From Couchioplanes caeruleus (GTDB lineage: Bacteria; Actinomycetota; Actinomycetes; Mycobacteriales; Micromonosporaceae): a DNA stretch of 64,000 bases. The position numbers and the translations under genes were made by a program. How positions within the stretch are numbered: the first letter of the stretch is position 1; the number at the start of each line of letters is the position of its first letter. Below, piece after piece: positions 34,401-43,600 of this stretch. The notes under the pieces were generated by a model that was given only the letters and a program-made list of their open reading frames with translations, searched no databases and had not been told where the DNA came from. The stretch spans positions 5,638,501-5,702,500 of the forward strand of contig NZ_CP092183.1 in NCBI RefSeq assembly GCF_023499255.1. Reading direction: 5' to 3'.

Positions 34401-35857
34401 GCCGCTGTGCGCATGAGGGCTCGCATTCGGCCGACCAGCCGGCGCCGGTCAGCGACGGCGGCGTCGAGCCGGTCGAGGTCGCCGTCGCCGGCCCATACCG
34501 GCGCGTGCGGGCCGAGGCCAGCCGCGGCTGCGGCGGTGATCGTGTGGTCGATGGCGGCGGTGACCGTGGCTCTGACCGCGTCCAGGGCGGCGGTAGCCCG
34601 CTCCTGGCCGGCCCTTGCCTGATCATGCTCAGCCGTGGCCCGGGTCAGCGCGTTGCGAGCATCATCGGCGTGCCGTTTGGCGGTGGTGGCGTTGTCCCGA
34701 AGTCGGCGGGCGTCGTCCGCGCGGCCGAGGGCACTGCCGTACGCCGCGGACTGCAGCAGCTGGTTGTAGCTTGCCTGCGCGCTTTCCCGGGCGCTTATCA
34801 GCTCGCCGGTCCGCTTCGACTCGGCAGTCAGATCGTCGCGTGCCGCGTCCAGCGCGGCTTTCGCCGCGGTGACTGCTTCGTGCGCACGGTCACAGGCGAC
34901 GTCCGCGTCGAGCAGCGTGTCGGCGGCCAGGCGCAGGACGGCGTCCGCCCATGGGCGCCACAGCCGGTTGACGTAGCCGGTGATGGCGGCCCGGGCGACC
35001 TCGGCGTGGTCCCGGTCGGCGCCGAGCTGCTCGACCTGCTGCCAGCTGCCGGCGAGCTCGGCCACCTCGTCACGATCCAGCGCCGGAAGCGCCGAGCGGA
35101 TCTGGCCGGTGAAGAAGTCCGCGTCGAGGATCTTGCCGAGGTTCGGCGTCCGCAGCGACCGCAGCATCGTCAAGACGGTTCGGTACCGATCCGGGTCGGT
35201 GATCCCGAACAGCTGTGTGGCCACATACCCGGCATAGCCGGTCCGGCCGCTGTCGTGGACGAGAAGCCCTTCGATACCAACTAGGTGTTTCGGTTCGTAC
35301 GCGGCCTGCCCGGCGGCCAGGTCGATCCCGGCGCGGACACGAGCACTGCCACGGCAGGTGATCCACGTCGTGGTCACGTCCTGCACACCACGCTTGGCCT
35401 GCGCGTACAGCAGGCACGTGAAGAACTCCGGGGTGCCGTCATCAGTGATGCGGCCATACTCCACCCACACCCAGCCCCGGTTCGTCGACGACGACGCGTC
35501 ACGGCGGTCCTTGGGATGACCGGACGGCTCGACGTAGTACCGGAACCGTTTGCCAACCTCGCCGAATGTGTCGATCAAGTGCTGCCTAGTCTCGCCCTGC
35601 AGCATGATCAGCGTCGTCAGGGTCATCAACGTCGACTTGCCCGACTGGTTCTGTCCGACCAGCTGCGCACGGCCGTCAGCAAACCAGTACTCGGCGACGT
35701 CGAACTCCCACATCCCGATCGCACCCGCGCGCAGCGGCACCCAGCGGGTCCGGTGCGGTGCGGGCAGCGCACCGGTGGTGGCTGCGTCACGCCACGCGGC
35801 CAGCTGGCCGTCGGTGACATCAGGGCCTGGCTGGTGCGGGATCAGGTGCAGGCTCAT
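31460..35857 (-). CDS. jetC: Wadjet type II JetC, SMC-like ATPase
   Basis: About 1,465 residues from ATG 35,857, which overlaps the jetB stop; the frame open beyond that is shadow. Walker A is GQNQSGKST at residues 68-76. Two long coiled coils follow (many Ala/Arg/Glu heptads, AADRAHEAV- and AAVRAAERAAEAEKSID-type stretches). The C-terminal head has the signature-like TDSGGGKAVTLLQPLLATL and Walker B LWLDEAFVGVD. It matches the TIGR02680 SMC/MukB-like subunit that translocates DNA. Complete and uninterrupted. Confidence 0.92.
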   Translation of the reverse strand: MSLHLIPHQPGPDVTDGQLAAWRDAATTGALPAPHRTRWVPLRAGAIGMWEFDVAEYWFADGRAQLVGQNQSGKSTLMTLTTLIMLQGETRQHLIDTFGEVGKRFRYYVEPSGHPKDRRDASSSTNRGWVWVEYGRITDDGTPEFFTCLLYAQAKRGVQDVTTTWITCRGSARVRAGIDLAAGQAAYEPKHLVGIEGLLVHDSGRTGYAGYVATQLFGITDPDRYRTVLTMLRSLRTPNLGKILDADFFTGQIRSALPALDRDEVAELAGSWQQVEQLGADRDHAEVARAAITGYVNRLWRPWADAVLRLAADTLLDADVACDRAHEAVTAAKAALDAARDDLTAESKRTGELISARESAQASYNQLLQSAAYGSALGRADDARRLRDNATTAKRHADDARNALTRATAEHDQARAGQERATAALDAVRATVTAAIDHTITAAAAAGLGPHAPVWAGDGDLDRLDAAVADRRRLVGRMRALMRTAAEAAATWQSADNVAGQRNQESTDRQEMAARAAEELTDALQELSDRLERWAVGLGDDAPPVALREQWLQQVTAQATTARPRQVLAAMLNRQWLDPAVTPLAQRASQLRADATAALARAHAALDDADELERATDPQPAVPAGWHRRDRPAPSPAGAPLWRLIDPVDGLEPEVLDRLEAALAAAGLLDAWVTNDGLWAATRDGDDVVITAGEPIAGDSLAQVLRPAADAPDLTATVTAILAGIGYTSGTADLAAPVAVASDGRFQTPALQGRAGRAAHGAELLGAAARAAARRRQIVELRELAKNERAAAQVLSGDADQLDTRIAMLREANDNAPTDVEVSAAATALAAANTERDRAQQLHLAAAAAAAKLQGVAEDANGQVAAFAADHDLPTTPEPLEVVSDLVNAAAQAVSGLGIALAEQGGAERSAAAATTALEQATDRLGEAETTVHDLAAEAVRAAERAAEAEKSIDQDDKELFARKDTLQQRVSDLDRSINNSHEEGKRLASAASTAESAWKRTGDERDIADRIREQAFTAWWVPVDAGLAAARNLPAPHDGRDLADALEQARAARQNLRPTNWPHTTAEKTARVNALMSRVVGNQVAELQSLLESAGGRAITVVEADDSRPLPQVLMTVDASGQQYGPTDAIRQLDDLVVELSASHDELLSTMYTELLSSTFVEHLTDRLKSVITLLDDVNTVLAQHPTGADRMTLRLRRHPAADHVAGFKILKAIEDGAIASQTAQEQIRLFLADRLEQAKELPAGTTNTTTKPGADEWIDRVATLLDYRAWFDIVCEFRVAAHDNDPTRWKALTKQEHTTDSGGGKAVTLLQPLLATLVTLYSDSPLAPRPLWLDEAFVGVDARNQATMMKMLVGFDLDFMLAGPDTLVTSAQVPAAAIWHVARAPAPLPGVDLSLTLWAGNTRYIVPVADVAAQALQPTRPVDPYAGPDLFTDLTFAGSPETDEEEAEEPGNAAATESDTVPM

Positions 35858-37014
35858 GAGGCAGGCTCCGCAGGGTCGGTCAGCGTGACGTCTGGGTCGC
35901 GGTATCGGCCGACGACCGGCGACAAGACCCAGCCGCCGTCGCCGGTGACGGTCAGCAGCCCAAGTTCCGACAGCTTCGCCTCCGCGTCGGCGCGGACGGT
36001 GCCGGGCACCGTCTTCTGGAGTTTGTTCATATAGTCGCCGCGCCATCGCAGCAGATCGTCGGCTACCTCGTCGACCTGGTCACTGGTAAGGGTGACGGTG
36101 CCGTCCTGGTGGCGGGTGCCATCGCGGCCGGCGATGTCGGCCATCAGCAGCGCTACCCAGTCCGCTGCTTTCGCGCGGGGCCAGTCGACAACAGTCGCCG
36201 GAACCCGCTCATCGTCGGTAAGCACCAGCAGCAGACCTTCGGTACGCGCTTCCACGGTACCGCCGGTCATCTGCGCAAGGTCGGTCGCACGGAAACCTCG
36301 CTGCCGACGCAGCAGGTCCGCGTCCTCGGGATCCCGGCCCGCATACAACACCGCGGGCAGCTCGAGCAGGTCGCGCAGCTGCCGCAACGCCCGAGCGGCA
36401 TTCAGGGTGTCCGGGTCAGCCGGTTCCGGATTCAACGCCAGCGCGAGCACGTCGGCGCTGGTCATCAGCAGCAGCGGATCCCGGTCAACCTCATACCCCG
36501 CGCCGGGTCCGGTGCCGCCCTCGATCCAATCGTCAAGCATCCGGTCGTCGCTCGTACGCCGGCGCAGCACCCCAATCTGATCGAGATACTCGGCGGCAGC
36601 CCTCAGCTGCCGACGTTGCGCACGGTCGTCCGGGTCGTACGCGGTCACATGCACGCCCGGGGTGGCGCACAGGTCCCGGACCATGTCGGACAGCCGCTGC
36701 AGAGTAACGGTGCCGGACACCTCCTCGCAGCAGGCGGCCAGGCAGCAGATCAGCGCAAGCAGCCGCCGGCCCGGCGCGTCCGCCGGCCGGGGCGGCAGCG
36801 ACACAGTCCCGGCCACCGGGACACGGATCAGGCGGACCGCCCGGCCGATCCGCTGTATCCGATACCCCGGGCGGCGGGCGAACTCGGTGACCGCCTGCAG
36901 GTTGCGCAGCACCAGCCGGTACAGCGGCGGATTCGTCGACGAGGTCACCAGAGGCTGCTCGAGCAGCCCGACGAACGCCCGCTGCGCATCCCGGACCGCT
37001 TCCGCACGGCTCAC
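35854..37014 (-). CDS. jetB: Wadjet type II JetB (DUF2398/TIGR02678), kleisin-interacting subunit
   Basis: 386 residues, helical and winged-helix-like throughout. Landmarks are AQRAFVGLLEQPLV at the N-terminus, GRRLLALICCLAACCEE in the middle and DEVADDLLRWRGDYMNKLQ near the end, as in the MukE/KITE-like subunit. The ATGA overlaps with both jetA and jetC indicate tight translational coupling, needed for fixed complex stoichiometry. Confidence 0.85.
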   Translation of the reverse strand: MSRAEAVRDAQRAFVGLLEQPLVTSSTNPPLYRLVLRNLQAVTEFARRPGYRIQRIGRAVRLIRVPVAGTVSLPPRPADAPGRRLLALICCLAACCEEVSGTVTLQRLSDMVRDLCATPGVHVTAYDPDDRAQRRQLRAAAEYLDQIGVLRRRTSDDRMLDDWIEGGTGPGAGYEVDRDPLLLMTSADVLALALNPEPADPDTLNAARALRQLRDLLELPAVLYAGRDPEDADLLRRQRGFRATDLAQMTGGTVEARTEGLLLVLTDDERVPATVVDWPRAKAADWVALLMADIAGRDGTRHQDGTVTLTSDQVDEVADDLLRWRGDYMNKLQKTVPGTVRADAEAKLSELGLLTVTGDGGWVLSPVVGRYRDPDVTLTDPAEPAS

Positions 37015-38570
37015 GCGTTCACCGCCGTGGCCGTGATGTGCAACCGCACATCGGGGTGCACGAGTCGCCCGCCGTTGACCGACACGACCGCGGACGGGAC
37101 ACCACTCTCGGCGGGCTCAGCGCGGACGTACCAGCGGCCGTCGCCGGTGACGACCTCACGTACCCCGGCCTGGTCGGGGCGCGAGGCCGCGACCGTCGAC
37201 AGCAACCTCAGCAACATGTCCAGCTCCGGATCGCTCAGATCGGTCCACTGCGACAGCAGCAGCCCCGATCGGGCGAGTATCGCCTGCTCAGTCCGCTCGG
37301 CCTCCTGCTGTAAACGGCGATTGTGATCACGGGCGGCTTTGCGATGCTCCCGGTTGTCTGCGATCCGCGAGGCGGTCCCCGTCGTAGCCTTAGGGCCCTG
37401 CTTGCGCAGGCGCGCCTCGACCAGGACCGGCTCGGCGTCCCAAAACGACGACGCGGACGGGTTCCCCGCGGGCGCCGGCGCCAGCCCGGGCAAATGCACC
37501 GCCGAGTACAGACTGGTCGCGGTGCACCACAGCTGCCACGCAGCGGCGTCGTCCGGCGCTGCCTCCAGCTGGCCCGCGAGAGCGAGTAGCTCCGCCCGGC
37601 GCGACACGTGTCCGCCGACCGCGGCGAGGGTTCGCTGCCCACGCAACAGCGGCTGGATCGTGTCACGCATCTGACGCCGCAGCCGGCGGGCCTGGCAATC
37701 CGGGCCGTCGAACCACGCGCGCAGAGTGTCTAGCGTCCGGCGGTATGACGCAGTTAGCTCAACGATCGCCTGCTCATCGGCGTTCTGGCCGAGATTGTGC
37801 ACGCCGATGCGCCGCCACACCGCATCCGGCAACCCGGTGAGCGCATTCACGTGCGTGGTGATCATCTCCGAGTGGGTGTCGATCCCGGCGCCCCACATGT
37901 CAACGTACCGGCGCAGCGTCTCCTGCACCGTGCCGATCTTTTCTGCTGTCGGCGTGCCCGCGAGGGCACCCGCAAGCCGCGACTGCCAGCCAGCGGCGGC
38001 GCGGGCCATCGCCTGATACGTCGTCTCGATGATCGACCACGCGGCCGCAGCCTTATCCGGGTCGGTCGTGACGTTGTCCCGCAGGACCGTCAGGTTCGCG
38101 GTCAGCACCCCTGGGGCGAGGGTCGCTGCAGCACCGGCGGCGAGGTCCTGCCCGAAGCTGGTCACCGCCCGGTGTAGCTGCGCCGCCGTTTCGGTCAGTT
38201 GGTACCGGTCGAGGTCCCGGATGAAGTCCGCGTCCCGCAGCGCCTTGTCCTGGAACCGATGGATGACGCCCCACCGGGCGAGACTGCCCATTCTTTCCTT
38301 TAAGTCGAAGTTGGCCTCTTCGATCAGCTCCGGGTCTGCGCCCACCGCGCCGAGGCGGGCGCGCAGCAGATCAGGAAGTTCGGCGGCTGAAACCCCCGTG
38401 AGGGTGTGCTGCTGCTGTTCCAGGAGCACGTCGACGATCACCCGGTACTGCGCCGCGTACCTGCCAGTCAAGTACGACGCTTCGAGCAGCCCGCCGGGCA
38501 GCCCGGCCAACTGCCACAGGTCCGGGCCGGCTGCTGGTTCACGTTTGTCGTCGGGCTGCTCTGGCCGCAC
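37011..38570 (-). CDS. jetA: Wadjet type II JetA (DUF2397/TIGR02677), MukF-like kleisin
   Basis: 519 residues from GTG 38,570, with GGGAGGA (38,577-38,583) six nt upstream. Early part: ASYLTGRYAAQYRVIVDVLLEQQ, and DLKERMGSLARWGVIHRFQD typical of the family's N-terminal winged helix. Helical middle with AGIDTHSEMITTHVNALTGL. A C-terminal winged-helix-like beta segment follows (GDGRWYVRAEPAESGVPSAVV). First gene of the operon, so the operon promoter is in 38,571-38,900. Confidence 0.88.
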   Translation of the reverse strand: MRPEQPDDKREPAAGPDLWQLAGLPGGLLEASYLTGRYAAQYRVIVDVLLEQQQHTLTGVSAAELPDLLRARLGAVGADPELIEEANFDLKERMGSLARWGVIHRFQDKALRDADFIRDLDRYQLTETAAQLHRAVTSFGQDLAAGAAATLAPGVLTANLTVLRDNVTTDPDKAAAAWSIIETTYQAMARAAAGWQSRLAGALAGTPTAEKIGTVQETLRRYVDMWGAGIDTHSEMITTHVNALTGLPDAVWRRIGVHNLGQNADEQAIVELTASYRRTLDTLRAWFDGPDCQARRLRRQMRDTIQPLLRGQRTLAAVGGHVSRRAELLALAGQLEAAPDDAAAWQLWCTATSLYSAVHLPGLAPAPAGNPSASSFWDAEPVLVEARLRKQGPKATTGTASRIADNREHRKAARDHNRRLQQEAERTEQAILARSGLLLSQWTDLSDPELDMLLRLLSTVAASRPDQAGVREVVTGDGRWYVRAEPAESGVPSAVVSVNGGRLVHPDVRLHITATAVNA

Positions 38571-39189
38571 GCTGATTCCTCCCGCCGCTCGTTGCTGCCT
38601 GCCGCCGACCTCACCACCCGCGCATCACCCCATAAGCGACCGCCGACTTCAAGTGCGATAGGCGAGACGGAGCATATGCGCGGGCTCCGACACTTCTCGG
38701 TGACTGCGTGTTGCATCACGGGTCAGCACCATGATCGCCTCGCCCCGCGCCGCCACGGCTTGCCGCCGAGTGGTAACCGCCCCGAGACCAGGCCGCTGGC
38801 CGAGATCGATCTCCAACGAGGGATTAACCGATAGGCCGAACTTTGTCAGGCGGCATGTGAGTACGCCACACGGTCCTTTGTTCTCTTCGCGATCTTCTAC
38901 TTCCCTTGCGACGGCCCGAAGTCCTGACACGACGCGAACGCTCGACGCGAGAGCGGCCTAGCGGCCCTCGCGCCGAGCGCCATGGAGGGCCTCTCAGGCG
39001 TCGCCGAGGGAGGCGGTTGCATGTCAGACCTTAGAATCAAACCTAGAGATGCACAAGAAGGGACAGAGCGCCCAATCAAGAGCAAAGCGAGGCCTATGAG
39101 ATATCTAAAAGCACCTTTCCAGGTATCTAATGGCCATGTAAAGTGGCTCCAGAGCGGGGCACGGTGCCCTCGCCGACAAGGAGGCTTGA
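38571..39189. other. Intergenic region between jetA and the divergent DUF6416-like gene, with a long hairpin
   Basis: Holds divergent promoters by position. 38,939-38,979 is a long hairpin: CGCTCG pairs with CGAGCG, CGCGAG with CTCGCG, with one A/C mismatch, and an inner GGCC-TAGC-GGCC. No gene end is near it on either strand. From 39,020 the sequence turns AT-rich before the ribosome site AAGGAGG at 39,178. No protein found. Confidence 0.5.
38577..38583 (-). promoter_or_regulatory. Ribosome-binding site of jetA
   Basis: GGGAGGA on the minus strand, six nt before a GTG start; it decides the start of the first Wadjet gene. Confidence 0.65.
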
Positions 39190-39618
39190 ATGATCAACGT
39201 CACCGTCTCGGTCCCCGAGGACCGCGTTCCAGAGTTCTACTCAATGTTCGGCCGATGGCTCGCCGAGGCTCCGGACGCCATCGCTGGCCAAGAGATTGAG
39301 CAGAAGGAATGGGGCAGCGAGGACGTTGAGCTGGCCAAGGCCGTCTGGAAGAAGTTCAGCCCCACGGCCAAGGCCCTGTTCAAGACGCTGATGAGTCGAC
39401 CCGACGATCAGTTTGATGGCGACGAGCTGGCTACGATGCTGAACCTGGACAAGGGCAAGCACGGCATCGCTGGCGTTTTGGCCTGGCCTAGCCGGCATTG
39501 CTTCGCTGCCGGTCGCAAGTGGTGCTGGACCTGGGGGTACCCCGATGGGGAGACAGCCGTTTACTGGATGACCAAGGAGCAGGCGGAACTCTTCCGGCAG
39601 GTCGCCGACAACAAGTGA
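39190..39618 (+). CDS. DUF6416-like protein of unknown function
   Basis: 142 residues with an ideal ribosome site (AAGGAGG, five nt before ATG). N-terminal strand INVTVSVPEDRVPEFYSMFG, then a helical region WKKFSPTAKALFKTLMSRPDDQFDGDELA resembling a winged-helix, and an aromatic C-terminus (RKWCWTWGYPDGETAVYWM). Found in actinobacteria, often near mobile DNA; role unknown. A hairpin terminator follows. Confidence 0.75.
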   Translation: MINVTVSVPEDRVPEFYSMFGRWLAEAPDAIAGQEIEQKEWGSEDVELAKAVWKKFSPTAKALFKTLMSRPDDQFDGDELATMLNLDKGKHGIAGVLAWPSRHCFAAGRKWCWTWGYPDGETAVYWMTKEQAELFRQVADNK

Positions 39619-39659
39619 TGCGTGCGCCCGGCGACTGACGGGCGAGCAAACCGGAGGGG

Positions 39660-39704
39660 CCCGCGTGTGCCGAGATTGCTACCAACAACCTCGGACCACG
39701 CGGG
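39660..39704 (+). terminator. Hairpin terminator after the DUF6416-like gene
   Basis: CCCGCGTG (39,660-39,667) pairs with CACGCGGG (39,697-39,704), then after a 2x2 internal loop CCGAG pairs with CTCGG; 15-nt loop. It begins 42 nt after the stop codon. No long T-run. Confidence 0.6.
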
Positions 39705-40277
39705 CTCTTGCCATGCTGCCAGCACAACGGCACCGCTGTCATGCCGTGCGCTGCGTCCGGTGGCGTCATCTCTGGAGTCGTCGAAGAGACGACTCCACGG
39801 TTACCAGCGCCATCGCGCGTTCACGCTCCTGGGCGAGAGTGCCAGAAGGCGCCACGCACTCATCTCGGCCAGATCCGGATGCCAGCCGAAGCACTGCGTG
39901 GCATTCGTTCCGGCCTCCAGCTAGGCGCTTGACTGTCACGGCGCGCAAGATCTTTGTCCTACACGGCCCATGAGGCGTCTCGGACCGGGCAAGGCGTGCC
40001 AACAGCATTAGTTGCGCCGTCGTGATGCCTGCCGCACGTCACTCGAGGGCCGTGCACCTGATGCGAGGCGGCCTCATCCGGCGCTATCACGACGAAGCCT
40101 TGGGCCACGGGGAACACAGCGTGTGCGCACGCAGTTGAGGCTCCGGGATGCGCACGGACTTCGCTGCGGGCGTCGCAGCACGACGATCGGCGCGGCGGCA
40201 TTGGTTCCTTGCAGCGAGGACTCCGAAGACCTGCCCGTGAGGCGTAGCGCTCGCATCTGGTCTTCGGAAGGAGCCAT
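39705..40277. other. Non-coding stretch
   Basis: Multiple overlapping frames without ribosome sites or recognisable domains. Probably decayed sequence downstream of the immunity gene. Nothing further supported. Confidence 0.4.
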
Positions 40278-40634
40278 TCAGCTACCTGCGGTGACGAGCT
40301 CAGACGCGGAGGTCTGTGGCCCGACGGGAACCGCGAAGGAGTATTCGTCGTCGCAGAGCATCAAATCTATGCCGTCCGGTACAAGCCTGCGATACCACAC
40401 AGCCCACTGAGCCGCTTGGTCGATCGGTCCGTCAACGTACAGGCACGTGCCGTCGCTGTGTACGTAAGCTTCGCTCAGGCCGTCACTCCCAGGCAGCGGC
40501 CAGGATATATCGCGAACCTCTTCTCCGATTTCCGTCACCGCAATTTGTGGCCAATCGCGCCTGAGCGCCGCGAGCAAGACGTCGCGCTCCAGACGCCATC
40601 CGGCCTGCTCTCCGTCGAAGACAATTAGGTACAT
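40278..40634 (-). CDS. Probable immunity protein for the RHS toxin
   Basis: 118 residues: MYLIVFDGEQAGWRLERDV, then a helix (LLAALRRDWPQ) and a beta-rich region (EAYVHSDGTCLYVDGPIDQA, IDLMLCDDEYSFAV). It follows the RHS toxin stop by 9 bp on the same strand, the usual position of a cognate immunity gene. The protein is acidic and cytosolic, with no signal peptide. I do not recognise a named immunity family, so the role rests on position and size. Confidence 0.6.
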   Translation of the reverse strand: MYLIVFDGEQAGWRLERDVLLAALRRDWPQIAVTEIGEEVRDISWPLPGSDGLSEAYVHSDGTCLYVDGPIDQAAQWAVWYRRLVPDGIDLMLCDDEYSFAVPVGPQTSASELVTAGS

Positions 40635-40643
40635 GAGGCTTCC

Positions 40644-43600
40644 TCAGGGCTCCACAACGATTTCGCCTGGAACATTGTAGTCCCTCATCATCTTGCGGAA
40701 GTAAGGTACCGCTTCTTCACTGTTGGTGACGACCCTGAGTCGCTGATATCCAGACCCGGGATCCCGGAGCACAGCGCCATACCGGCGGAATTCGTCTTGC
40801 TGCTGCGCATCGATTTTCTTCTGAATGAAGTCAGGAACGCCACTGTTCGAAACAAAGGGGCTCTTCTTGGACCCGACATGCTTTGCTTCGACCAATTCAG
40901 GACCGCTAACGCCGTCGGCGAAAACCTTCTCTCCGCCACCAGCCACTTCAGTTTCAGTAGGGCCTGCCTTAGCAACTTGATAGTCGCGTGCAGCGCCGCT
41001 ACCGACGGCAGGGCGGGTTCGTCCGGTGGCTCCGGCAGCCTGTCCTGATGCACCGCTTGCCTGGTTGTTCCAGTGCAGGTCTTTGACATGGCTGCCAAGG
41101 TTCTTGCTGCCCACGACGAGAGCGGAGGCACCGCCGGCTATTGCCGTTACTCCAAGGGCTGCTGCTGGTACGGCGATGACGGTGGCGAGCCCGCCGCTGC
41201 CCCCTTCGACGACGGCGTCCGCGCCCAACAGGGTGAAGCCGCCTCCGACAGCCATGCTGCCGGCTTCGATCTGGGCGAGGTCGATGGCAATGTGACCGAG
41301 GGTGTCTTGATTCTCGTGAACCCATTCCATGGTGCGCTGGAAGCCGTTGCAGACGGGTGCGAACCAGCCGCACTTCTCCTTCTGCTGCACGGCGGGCACG
41401 GCATCGGCGACGTTGCCGCTCGAGGAGCCGGCGCCGTTGTTGCCGCCGCTGTTCCCGCTGTCGTTGCCGTTCCCGCCGTCGCCTGTGGTGCCGCCCGCGC
41501 CCCCCGTGCTTCCGGCGTCGCTGCCTTCGTTGCCGGTGCAGGCCACGCCGCCGCCTTCGGCGCAGTCGGCCGAGCCGAGGGTGAGCCCGGACGGGTCCAT
41601 GGAGCTGATCGGTGTGCTGTTGGCGTAGGAGTACGGGTTCCACTGCGTCGGATCGGTCAGGTCCATGACCGGGTCGGTGGAGATGAATCGGCCGACGGCT
41701 GGGTCGTACTCGCGGGCGCCGAGGTGGGTCAGGCCGGTGTTGTCGCGGGTGCCGCCGACGAAGCCCTTGTCACCCACCCAGCTCGCGGGCTTGGTGCCGC
41801 GGTCCTCCCCGAAGGGCAGGGTGCGACGGCGGTTGACGGTGAGGGTGGCGTCGCTGGACACCGTGGCGGTGGCGGTTCCCTGGTGGTCGTTGACCAGCCA
41901 GGTCAGTGCGGTTGGCGTGCGTACGGCGATGGTGGAGCCGGCGTGGCTGTAGTAGCGGGTTCCGATCGCGTTGCCGGTCTTGGGTTTGCGGATCTCGAGG
42001 CCGCCGGGCAGGTAGAGCGTCGCGCCGGTGGGGTCGCGGCGGATGAGCCGATCGCCGGAGGCGTCGTAGGTGTAGCTGGTGGTGCCGGTGGAGTCGGTGC
42101 TGGTGGCGACCTTGCCTTCGTCGTTCCAGGTCAGCCCTTGGCTGCCGGTTCCTGCGGTGCCGTCGTCCGCGCATACGTTCGCGGCCGTGCCGGTGGGCCG
42201 GCAGAGGGTGTTGCCTGAGGCGTCGTAGGCGTACTTGAGGGTGACGGTGCTGCCGCCGCTGGCGGTGATCGAGGAGACGGCGTTGGGTTTGCTGCCGGTT
42301 CCCTTGCCGGACGGCGGGTAGGCGTACGTGCGGGTGGTGTTGGTGGTTTGGTGGATGATCTCGGTCTTGCGGTTGCTCGAGGCGTCGTAGGTGTATGAGC
42401 GCCAGTAGGCTGCCGGTCCGCTCATCACGGCGTTCGCCGCTGTCGGGCAGGTGGCGCTGCTCTGGGACCAGGCTTCGGTGAGCCGGTTGAGGTGGTCGTA
42501 CTCGAAGCATTGGGTGTCGGCCGGCTGGCCGGCGTCCGGGGTGTCGGTGATCGAGGTGATCGTGCCGGCTTCGTTGTAGTTGTACTTGAGGTTGTAGACG
42601 TCGTTCTTGAGCTCGGGTACGGCGTTGAATGTGGTCTTGCGGTGGGTGGCGTCGTCGTAGCCGTAGGTCAGTCCGACGCGGGAGCCGTGTTCGCCGAGGT
42701 TCTGGGCGATGAGTTCGTCGAACTGGTTGTAGACGACTTCTTGGGCGTAGATCTGCTTGCCGACCAGGCCGTTGGGCAGGCCTGCTGTGTTGAACAGTGT
42801 GGTGACCGTCTCGGCAGGCAGGCCGGCGACCGCTGGGGTGGTGACCTTTTCGAGGGTGCCGTTGGGCCGGTAGCCGAAGGTCTGGGTGAAGGTGCACGGG
42901 TTGGCTTCGCCGGAGACGCAGAGCCCGCTGTCCGTGTCGGGAATCGTCACCGCAGCGCCCTTGGGGCGGCCTGCGCTGTCGTAGCCGGTGGTGGCGGTGA
43001 CGTACGTGGAGGCTTTGCCGTTCTTGTCGTACTCGTACCGGGTGGAGTTGGTCGGCTTGCCGATACCGTTGGCGAGCCCGTCGTAGGTCCATTCGGCCAG
43101 CGGGCGGCCGTCCTCGGCGCCCTGGTGTATCGCGGTCTTGCGGCCGAGAGCGTCGTAGTCGTAGAAGAGGGCTTTGCCGCGGGCGTCCTTGGTCCAGCTC
43201 AGCTGACCGATGGCGTCGTATCCGCTGGTCGACGTGCCGGCGTCGGGGTCTTCGGCGTACACCTTGTGGCCGCGCAGGTCGTATCGGTAGGTCCAGGTGT
43301 TGTTGCCGGGGCCGGTGACCGAGGAGATCTCGTCGCGGTCGGTGTAGCGGTAGACGGTGCGCTCGAAGGTTGACGCGTCGTCGCTGCCGACCTTCGCGCG
43401 GTCCTGGTACTGGCGCAGCTCGGCGAGGTTGCCGTGAGCGTCCGTGATCGAAGTGGTGGCGGTGCCGCCCTTGGGCGGGGTGACGCTGGTCTTCTCCCCC
43501 GCGTACCCAGTGTGCGTGCGCCAGGCTTCGTCACCGTTGACCGTGAAGATGGCGTCGGTGAGGCGCCCGGCGCCGTCGTACACGTGGGCGGTGAGCGCCG

